Shown here piece after piece: positions 1 to 4,978 of a stretch of DNA of 8,845 nt; the first letter of the stretch is position 1; each line of letters opens with the position of its first letter. The notes under the pieces are model-generated. The model was not told the DNA's origin. It saw only the letters and a program-made list of their open reading frames with translations, and did not search any database. A program made the translations under genes and the position numbers. Location of the stretch: NCBI GenBank assembly GCA_023429985.1, contig JAEZCV010000020.1, forward strand, positions 1 through 8,845. The letters are read 5' to 3'. This DNA is from Bacteroidota bacterium. Lineage in GTDB: Bacteria; Bacteroidota; Bacteroidia; Chitinophagales; Chitinophagaceae.

Positions 1-284
1 AAAGAAGAACTCATTTTTCCAAGCCTTGCAACCTGTCCGTCGAGCATATCGAACATACCTGCAAATAATATCAATGCCCCGGCCCATCCTATATAACCAA
101 GGTCACCGCGATTGGTTTTTTCTGCTCCCATCACAAACACAAATGCAACACCTATGTTTAAAAGGAAACCAATGATGGTAACCATGTTGGGTGTGAGCCC
201 AATCCTGATCAGCACTTTCACAAATGGATCAATGATCTTATATATTCCGAATTGAAGTTTTACCCTCAAAGGCTTCGTTTCCAT
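1..284 (-). CDS. CDP-alcohol phosphatidyltransferase, N-terminal part (probable phosphatidylinositol-phosphate synthase)
   Basis: This is the first 94 codons of a gene that runs off the left edge. The conceptual translation begins METKPLRVKLQFGIYK and reaches FDMLDGQVARLGKM at residues 78-91. D82-G83-x2-A86-R87 is the start of the CDP-alcohol phosphotransferase signature DGxxAR-x8-G-x3-D-x3-D; the rest of the motif lies outside the window. Hydrophobic stretches at about 34-53 and 64-79 fit the first membrane helices of this family. Members swap CMP on a CDP-lipid for an alcohol phosphate or alcohol at the inner membrane. The gene follows inositol-phosphate synthase, a PgpA-type phosphatase and a GtrA protein, so inositol-1-phosphate is the favoured acceptor (inference). 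Glycerol-phosphate or another acceptor cannot be excluded from this fragment. The ATG at 284 was chosen because it gives a normal N-terminus after an A-rich leader; a GTG at 305 would add seven residues. The gap to gtrA is 53 nt and contains a hairpin. Confidence 0.85.
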   Translation of the reverse strand, partial: METKPLRVKLQFGIYKIIDPFVKVLIRIGLTPNMVTIIGFLLNIGVAFVFVMGAEKTNRGDLGYIGWAGALILFAGMFDMLDGQVARLGKMSSS

Positions 285-323
285 AATTTTCTCTTCGTTA
301 ACCACAGTCCAAAATAAAAAAAT

Positions 324-340
324 TAAAGCGAAACGCTTTA
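324..340 (-). terminator. Short hairpin with T-rich flanks at the gtrA stop codon
   Basis: A 7-bp stem (TAAAGCG / CGCTTTA) with a 3-nt loop spans these bases. On the minus strand its first three bases are the gtrA TAA stop, and it is followed by ATTTTTTTATTTT. The plus strand also has a T run (six T) after it, so it is symmetric. It resembles a weak intrinsic terminator or attenuator between gtrA and the phosphatidyltransferase. The stem has only three G:C pairs, so termination may be partial. Function is inferred from sequence alone. Confidence 0.45.
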
Positions 341-715
341 TTTTTTACTGAATACAAATCTTTTCTGCAGGGGGTAGTTGTAAGAAATGGCCATAAACAG
401 CGAGATAAAGACCTTTGAAACTATATAACCAAGGGGAGTATAATGCGTGAGTAAATAAACACCGCTGGTAGTTAATAACAGGTATCCGATCCACACGATC
501 AGGTAACGGAATAATTGTACTTCCGCATGCCTGTCGAGGCTTTTAAATACCCATACCCTGCCCATACTGAAATTGGTTATGCCGCCTGCCAGTGTTCCAA
601 TGGCGCTTGACCATACATACCAGAAACCAACTATCTCTACCAGGATGATGGTTGTCCAGTAATCAACCATGGAAGCAACAAAAGAGGCGACCTGCGCCCG
701 TGCAAATGTTTTCAT
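338..715 (-). CDS. GtrA-family small polytopic membrane protein
   Basis: A 125-residue protein with four predicted membrane helices, at about 9-29, 34-54, 70-90 and 95-113. This is the size and topology of the GtrA family. Family-like features are the N-F-x4-R-V-W-V-F-K segment at 48-58 after helix 2 and the related S-Y-N-Y-P-x4-R-F-V-F segment near the C-terminus (111-122). GtrA-like proteins are thought to move polyprenyl-linked sugars or other lipid-linked substrates across the inner membrane, usually beside glycosyltransferases. Here the neighbours make inositol lipid, so a role in moving or modifying an inositol-containing or related lipid is possible, but that is inference. Its ATG overlaps the TGA of the upstream phosphatase gene (ATGA, 712-715), indicating translational coupling. 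The stop codon lies inside a terminator-like hairpin. Confidence 0.8.
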   Translation of the reverse strand: MKTFARAQVASFVASMVDYWTTIILVEIVGFWYVWSSAIGTLAGGITNFSMGRVWVFKSLDRHAEVQLFRYLIVWIGYLLLTTSGVYLLTHYTPLGYIVSKVFISLFMAISYNYPLQKRFVFSKK

Positions 716-1173
716 GAAAAGACAGCAGTCATAATAAGCAGTTGTACAATCAGGTTGGTATAAATGCCCGCCAGTACATCATCAGCCATAACACCCCAAC
801 CCGAAGGCAATGACTCCGCTCGCCTGATGAATAATGGTTTCACAATATCAAAAAACCGAAACAATATAAAAGCGATCAGCAAATATTCCCAACGTACCGG
901 CACCCATAATAAACTAATGGCCATTCCCGAAACTTCATCCACCACTACCCTGTTGCTGTCCTTGCCCCATTCCTTTTCTACAACAAATGAAGACCATGTT
1001 CCTGCAAGCAATAGCACAAGGTTGATAATAACCAGGAAATAATTACTGGTCGCAACATCTTTAGCAATCAACCACCAGGCAAGGCAAAAAAACAATGCTG
1101 CCACTGTTCCCGCTCCTTTCCTGATATAGCCAATGCCAAAATTTGTGGCGACCAGTTTGGCAATTACCATCAT
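712..1173 (-). CDS. PgpA-family phosphatidylglycerophosphatase / phosphatidylinositol-phosphate phosphatase
   Basis: A 153-residue membrane protein of the PgpA family, which dephosphorylates phosphatidylglycerol-phosphate or related lipid phosphates with Mg2+ at the inner membrane. Family landmarks in order are the N-terminal GIGYIRKGAGT segment (13-23), the acidic pair in VVVDEVSGM (D79, E80), FRFFDIVKP (105-113, D109) and MADDVLAGIY (129-138, D131-D132). Hydrophobic helices fill about 24-37, 45-60, 83-107 and 136-151. Length is close to that of E. coli PgpA. The gene overlaps the inositol-phosphate synthase stop by ATGA (1170-1173) and gtrA by ATGA (712-715). The context suggests that the real substrate is phosphatidylinositol-phosphate, made by the neighbouring transferase. 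This is inferred; family membership alone would say phosphatidylglycerophosphatase. Two Met codons occur in tandem at the start, and the first gives the ATGA overlap. Confidence 0.85.
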   Translation of the reverse strand: MMVIAKLVATNFGIGYIRKGAGTVAALFFCLAWWLIAKDVATSNYFLVIINLVLLLAGTWSSFVVEKEWGKDSNRVVVDEVSGMAISLLWVPVRWEYLLIAFILFRFFDIVKPLFIRRAESLPSGWGVMADDVLAGIYTNLIVQLLIMTAVFS

Positions 1174-2495
1174 AATGCTTCAACCAGGTCCTGGTAGTAA
1201 TCCAGTCCAAGGTGTGTGATGAGATCTTCTCCCATCATATGCCTTAATGTATTCTGCAGTTTGATCAACTGTTTGAAAATATCGTGTTCCGGGCGCAGAC
1301 CAGGAGCAGTTTGCGGTGATTTAAAATAGAATGACAACCATTCCTGTATTCCCGACATCTGAGCTCTTTTGGCAAGATCTGCAAACAAGGCAAGATCTAA
1401 AACAATGGGAGCAGCCAGAATAGAATCGCGGCAAAGGAAATTGATCTTGATCTGCATTTTATAACCCAGCCATCCGAAGATGTCGATATTGTCCCAGCTT
1501 TCCTTATTATCGCCATGAGGAGGATAATAATTGATCCTTACTTTATGATAGATATCACCGTAAAGTTCAGGGTTGATATCCGGCTGCAGAATATCTTCCA
1601 GCACACTGAGTTTGGAAACTTCCTTGGTTTTAAAATTATCCGGGTGATCCAATACATAACCATCTCGGTTACCCAGGATGTTAGAGGAAAACCAGCCATT
1701 AATGCCAAGTGCACGTGCATGCAATCCCGGAGCAAGAATGGTTTTCATTAAGGTTTGCCCGGTTTTGAAATCCTTACCACCAATTGGTGTTCCTGTTTCT
1801 TTGGCAAGATCTATCAGTGCAGGAATATCGCAGGTAAGATTAGGAGCACCGTTCATAAACGGAACGCCTAATTTGATGGCTGCATAAGCATAGATCATGG
1901 AAGGTGAAATGGCAGCATCATTATCTTTCAGTCCCTGCTCAAAACTTTCAATGGTTTCATGCACGGCAGAAACTTCAATATATTTTTCTGTTGATCCACA
2001 CCAAACCATTACAATTCTTGCACAGTCGTTGGCATCTTTGAAGTTTTCAATATCATCCATTACAGCTTTGGCAAGATCCCATTTGGTAGCTGCTTCTTTA
2101 ATATGATCGCCATCGAGATTTGATATGTATGATTTATCAAAAACAGCTTTCATTGGTTTGATGGCTTCCAGTTCGGGCTTTACGGCGTGCAGCAACATAG
2201 GTTCAAGAACCTTTGCTTTTGATGCAGCTTCAAAAACATTATCGCTGTATACATCCCATCCACCAAAAACTATATTTTCCAGTTCAGTAAGCGGAACAAA
2301 TTCCTTAATCTTCGGATACCTGTTCTCGGTCCTTTTTCCCAAACGGATATTACCCATTTGCGTTAGGGAACCAACAGGCTGGGAAAGGCCCTTCTTAACT
2401 GCCTCCACACCAGCTATAACGGTAGTGGCAACAGCGCCTAAACCAGGGATAAGCACACCCAGTTTACCATCAGCTTTTTCAATCGCTTGACTCAT
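1170..2495 (-). CDS. ino1: myo-Inositol-1-phosphate synthase
   Basis: A 441-residue enzyme of the inositol-3-phosphate synthase family. It converts glucose-6-phosphate to 1L-myo-inositol-1-phosphate by an NAD-dependent oxidation, aldol cyclisation and reduction in the cytosol. The N-terminal Rossmann motif is IPGLGAVATT (16-25). The catalytic and tetramerisation half carries GGKDFKTGQTLMKT (239-252), where K244 aligns with the conserved lysine of the D-x-K-[ST]-G-Q-T motif, then NGWFSSNILGNRDG (266-279) and the C-terminal RDSILAAPIVLDLALFADLA segment (356-375). The protein is of normal prokaryotic length and looks intact. It starts at an ATG preceded by an A-rich leader and a Bacteroidota-type promoter, and is the first gene of an operon with the PgpA-like phosphatase, gtrA and the CDP-alcohol transferase. 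The product probably supplies the inositol head group for phospholipids or sphingolipids; the lipid end product is inferred. Confidence 0.95.
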   Translation of the reverse strand: MSQAIEKADGKLGVLIPGLGAVATTVIAGVEAVKKGLSQPVGSLTQMGNIRLGKRTENRYPKIKEFVPLTELENIVFGGWDVYSDNVFEAASKAKVLEPMLLHAVKPELEAIKPMKAVFDKSYISNLDGDHIKEAATKWDLAKAVMDDIENFKDANDCARIVMVWCGSTEKYIEVSAVHETIESFEQGLKDNDAAISPSMIYAYAAIKLGVPFMNGAPNLTCDIPALIDLAKETGTPIGGKDFKTGQTLMKTILAPGLHARALGINGWFSSNILGNRDGYVLDHPDNFKTKEVSKLSVLEDILQPDINPELYGDIYHKVRINYYPPHGDNKESWDNIDIFGWLGYKMQIKINFLCRDSILAAPIVLDLALFADLAKRAQMSGIQEWLSFYFKSPQTAPGLRPEHDIFKQLIKLQNTLRHMMGEDLITHLGLDYYQDLVEAL

Positions 2496-2606
2496 TTAAT
2501 GATTTTTACTTATTAATAATTGTCAAATATAAGAAGCCTGAACAGACACATCAAAACTTGGGGAAGATTTGATTTAAACGGTATGGGAATGAGAGAGCTA
2601 AGGAGG
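2496..2606. other. Intergenic region between the kinase operon and the inositol-lipid operon
   Basis: A 111-nt non-coding gap that holds the promoter described at 2524-2555. No convincing intrinsic terminator for the upstream operon was found. The only inverted repeat noted, GAAGATT at 2563-2569 with AATCTTC at 2612-2618, has 7-bp arms, a 42-nt loop and no T tract. Read-through from the kinase operon into the inositol-lipid genes is therefore possible. Confidence 0.7.
2524..2555 (-). promoter_or_regulatory. Bacteroidota-type promoter for the inositol-lipid operon
   Basis: On the minus strand a TTTG element (2552-2555) is followed after 20 nt by TATATTTG (2524-2531). This matches the Bacteroidota primary sigma-factor consensus TTTG-N19~20-TAnnTTTG. 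Transcription would begin near 2517, leaving a leader of about 20 nt rich in A and T before the ATG at 2495. No Shine-Dalgarno sequence is seen, as is usual in this phylum. Confidence 0.75.
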
Positions 2607-3095
2607 TCAGGAATCTTCGGACTTATCCTTTTTACCAAAAAGCTTGTCGAAGAACTTTTTAAGTCCTTTTTTAGGTTTTTCCTCCTTCTCCTCTTTCTCT
2701 TTCTCTTTCTCTTTCTCTTTCTCTGTGTTGGTAGCAGGAAGCATTTTTAACGAATCTTCCCTGTAATGTGATTTTACAAGGGCAGGCTTTGCATATAAGC
2801 TGATACTGTTCACCATGCGATGATGGGCATTTTCACGCCATATTGGAGTTTGCAAAGGAAGTTCAACGGGTTCACCAAGGGCAGATACCTGGTTTTTAGA
2901 TAGTTTTTCTGTAGCGATCCATGCTTTTTGTGCCTGCTGGTAGAAAAAATATTCCCCCGAATTGCGGTTGAGATACACATTAGCCTCGGGATAATAATAC
3001 ACCGTCTGGTGCTGTTTTCCTTTATTATTACTGATGGAAGAATAGGCAAAAAAGGCAATGACCAAACCAATAATGAGCGCCAGGGCAATTTTCAT
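2607..3095 (-). CDS. Membrane-anchored hypothetical protein with YYYP motif and Lys/Glu-rich tail
   Basis: A 162-residue protein not recognised as a named family. Residues 1-20 (MKIALALIIGLVIAFFAYSS) form a signal-anchor or signal peptide. The middle contains TVYYYPEANVYLNRNSGEYF (31-50), a tryptophan (W59), a GEPVELP stretch and PIWRENAHHRM (84-94). This tyrosine-rich layout (YYYP, N-V-Y, a Trp, then a P-x-x-x-N-x-H segment) resembles a group of small Bacteroidota extracytoplasmic proteins of unknown role; that resemblance is from memory. The tail is an alternating Glu-Lys run (about 125-140) encoded by hexanucleotide repeats, then a basic amphipathic end (KKGLKKFFDKLFGKK, 142-156). The ATG at 3095 is preferred over a TTG at 3131 because it places the hydrophobic segment at the very N-terminus; the TTG also lies inside a palindrome. 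It follows the second kinase by 41 nt and is probably the last gene of that operon. Its function is unknown. Confidence 0.7.
   Translation of the reverse strand: MKIALALIIGLVIAFFAYSSISNNKGKQHQTVYYYPEANVYLNRNSGEYFFYQQAQKAWIATEKLSKNQVSALGEPVELPLQTPIWRENAHHRMVNSISLYAKPALVKSHYREDSLKMLPATNTEKEKEKEKEKEEKEEKPKKGLKKFFDKLFGKKDKSEDS
2691..2724 (-). repeat. Hexanucleotide microsatellite (CTCTTT on plus strand) encoding Glu-Lys repeats
   Basis: Five perfect copies of CTCTTT and a partial sixth (CTCT) lie in tandem inside the hypothetical gene. On the coding strand they read as GAG/AAA codons and give alternating Glu-Lys. The unit is a multiple of three, so slippage would change tail length without shifting frame. 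Degenerate copies continue to about 2681. Confidence 0.9.
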
Positions 3096-3120
3096 GGGGT
3101 GAAAGGGGCAAGAAATGTTC

Positions 3121-3152
3121 CAAATTAGCAAATTTGCTAATTCGCTAATTTG
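3121..3152. repeat. AT-rich palindrome with overlapping AATTAGC repeats at the second kinase stop codon
   Basis: Bases 3123-3142 form a perfect 20-bp palindrome, AATTAGCAAATTTGCTAATT. An alternative outer pairing joins CAAATTAGC at 3121-3129 with GCTAATTTG at 3144-3152 around a 14-nt loop. On the coding strand the TAG stop of the kinase (3139-3137) lies inside it. There is no T tract after it, so a classic terminator is unlikely. It could be an mRNA-stabilising or attenuating hairpin, a protein-binding site or a decayed dispersed repeat. Confidence 0.6.
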
Positions 3153-4942
3153 TTAATTATAGTCTTCGCTATACTATCCCCCTCGGCAGCCGCCTCTCTT
3201 AATAAACGCGTACCCTCAAATACATTCCTTTGATAACTGCAATTCTCATATTCGTTGGCAGCAAGTATCTGCCTATTGTCAGCAAAGACCAGTAAAAATC
3301 CAAGCGTGCGCTTGGCAGGTGCATATCCTCTTTTGGATGACTGCTCCAGGTAATTCCAGGAAGTGGCACAATCCTGCTCCTCAACCATTTTCTTTAATCC
3401 CAGGTTGCCAAGCTGGTAAACAGCACCGGGAACCCCGGTTGCAGCAAGCTGCTTATAAATATTCACCGCCGGCTCAATTTGTCCTGTTGCTAATAGTGTT
3501 GCTGCATCTTCCAGTCTTAATTCAACATCAGTATTATTCGGCTGCATATTAATGGCTGAAGAATCTCTTTGAGATGAGATCATTTGCAGGTCGGATTTTT
3601 GCAACCAGCCTTTTGAAAACTGCCCGGCTGCATTTGTGAATTCGGTATAAATAAAACCATTCTTATCATCCAGGGCCATCACTACATCGTTTGATGGAAC
3701 CATGAATGCATTTCTCCTTGCTGCATCATCCGGTTCAGTATGAAAATAAGCACGCGCAGATCTTACCATATATTGTCCAAATGATTTACGCGGGGTAATC
3801 ACTGACTGTTCATTTTCATCAATGTTATTGTCTTCCGTATTTTTTTTAGATTGAATAAAATACCAGAGAAAAGCGGCACTAACAAGCAAGAGCAAGGCTG
3901 CCAGAATTTTATTGACACCCGTTTTTGAATGCGAAGGATCTTTCCTTCTTAACAACCGGTTTTCATTTCTAAGCTTTTCATTTTCTTTTTGAATACCGGT
4001 AAGCGCTTTTGCGGCAAGATCGTGATCGGCAAAAGATGAAACACGGTTATAAACAACCTGGTTATGTAATTCAATTCCATTGGCAAACCTGTCGGCCGGC
4101 TTTTTTTCAAGACACCTGTAAATGGTTTTCACCAGCCATGCAGGCACCTGCATTTGCTCGGCTCTTTTTTCCGGCGGCCAGCTTTCAGGCATGTGTTCTT
4201 CTCTTAACTGCAAGAGGTCAGGAACTTTATTTTCCAGGTGCGCTACCATTACATCATTCCGGGACGTTTCACCTCTGTCCTTTAAAGGAAACGGAACTGT
4301 TCCTGCAAGTAATTCAAATAAAACAATTCCAAAACTGTAAACATCGGTCTGGAAAAGCATTTGTCCTGTGTTTTGCTCCGGCGCCATAAATTCAATGGCA
4401 CCTGCCTGCCGCATGCTGGTTCTTCTTTGTTCATCGGACATGATGGCCATTCCAAAATCCAGCAATACATAATGTGCCGAATGAATATTGTATTTGATGT
4501 TGTTGGTTTTTATATCACCATGTTTAACATCAACCCTGTGACAATGAGCCAGTGCATTGGAAAGGTCTTCCGCAACACGCACTGCTTCCTTAATGGTAAA
4601 TACCGGTTCGTGTGGAGGCCTGAGTAGTTCTTCAAGATCGGGACCTTCAATAAATTCCATTTCAATAAAAGGAAATGATCCCGTTTCAGTGATCCCTGAA
4701 CTTAATATCCTAACAACATTGGGATTTGGTTTTTCATTTACCTTTTTAAGCTTTGAAACCTCATTACTGAAATCCATATAATGCCTGTCGGCCGGAGACT
4801 CTGTTTGCACAGGTGTGGGCAGCAGTTTTACGGCAGTGATGATCTCACCAAAGCGCCTGGCTTTATAAACAGAACCTTGGCCGCCTGTTTTTAAAGCACC
4901 CATATTTTCAAGGCCTTCGGTAATGGTAAACAGTTTTGCCAT
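3137..4942 (-). CDS. Membrane Ser/Thr protein kinase with extracytoplasmic SH3-like and Sel1/TPR-like repeats
   Basis: A 601-residue receptor-like Hanks-type kinase. The kinase domain is near residues 10-300: glycine loop G20-G21-Q-G23-S-V, ATP lysine K39 (TAVK), helix-C glutamate E61, catalytic loop H141-G-D143-x-K145-x-x-N148, DFG at 162-164 and APE at 187-189. The usual HRD arginine is glycine. A short coiled-coil-like stretch (309-335) precedes one membrane helix (344-363). Outside is an SH3-like domain (about 392-452, ARAYFHTEP to GWLQKSDL), then a C-terminal segment (about 470-601) with helical Sel1/TPR-like repeats, for example AVYQLGNLGLKK and GTRLLREAAAEGDSIAK. The kinase half aligns without gaps to the kinase encoded just upstream, and the first 18 residues are identical, so the two are tandem duplicates. 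The repeat segment is unique to this copy. Likely substrates are cell-wall or division proteins, given the PBP and FHA genes upstream (inference). Confidence 0.9.
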   Translation of the reverse strand: MAKLFTITEGLENMGALKTGGQGSVYKARRFGEIITAVKLLPTPVQTESPADRHYMDFSNEVSKLKKVNEKPNPNVVRILSSGITETGSFPFIEMEFIEGPDLEELLRPPHEPVFTIKEAVRVAEDLSNALAHCHRVDVKHGDIKTNNIKYNIHSAHYVLLDFGMAIMSDEQRRTSMRQAGAIEFMAPEQNTGQMLFQTDVYSFGIVLFELLAGTVPFPLKDRGETSRNDVMVAHLENKVPDLLQLREEHMPESWPPEKRAEQMQVPAWLVKTIYRCLEKKPADRFANGIELHNQVVYNRVSSFADHDLAAKALTGIQKENEKLRNENRLLRRKDPSHSKTGVNKILAALLLLVSAAFLWYFIQSKKNTEDNNIDENEQSVITPRKSFGQYMVRSARAYFHTEPDDAARRNAFMVPSNDVVMALDDKNGFIYTEFTNAAGQFSKGWLQKSDLQMISSQRDSSAINMQPNNTDVELRLEDAATLLATGQIEPAVNIYKQLAATGVPGAVYQLGNLGLKKMVEEQDCATSWNYLEQSSKRGYAPAKRTLGFLLVFADNRQILAANEYENCSYQRNVFEGTRLLREAAAEGDSIAKTIINKLAN

Positions 4943-4968
4943 ACAGTATATCAGGAATTACTATGCCA

Positions 4969-4978
4969 GCTAATTAGC
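4969..4978. repeat. Short palindrome GCTAATTAGC at the first kinase stop codon
   Basis: A perfect 10-bp palindrome containing the TAG stop of the first kinase. It shares the AATTAGC core, in the same position relative to the stop (Ala-Asn-stop), with the larger palindrome at the end of the second kinase. It may be a remnant of duplication or a shared regulatory element. Confidence 0.5.

Noticed and set aside
764..1042. Plus-strand open frames opposite the PgpA, Ino1, kinase and PBP genes
   Set aside because: They are mirror frames of well-supported minus-strand genes, lack recognisable domains and have no promoter or spacing consistent with genes.
2563..2618. Inverted repeat GAAGATT/AATCTTC as a terminator for the kinase operon
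   Set aside because: Arms of 7 bp with a 42-nt loop and no following T tract do not make an intrinsic terminator.
2520..2750. Plus-strand reading frame of 76 codons with a Phe/Leu-rich end, and an AAGGAGGT string at 2599-2606
   Set aside because: It is the reverse of the Glu-Lys repeat and of the promoter region. The AAGGAGGT has no start codon at a suitable distance, and plus-strand frames here have no family features.
2607..3131. Longer version of the YYYP protein starting at TTG 3131
   Set aside because: It needs a non-ATG start inside a palindrome and puts 12 non-hydrophobic residues with a Cys and Pro before the signal-anchor; the ATG at 3095 fits better.
4943..4969. Possible separate promoter for the second kinase in the 27-nt gap
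   Set aside because: No TAnnTTTG element is present and the gap is too short to hold a full promoter; co-transcription is simpler.
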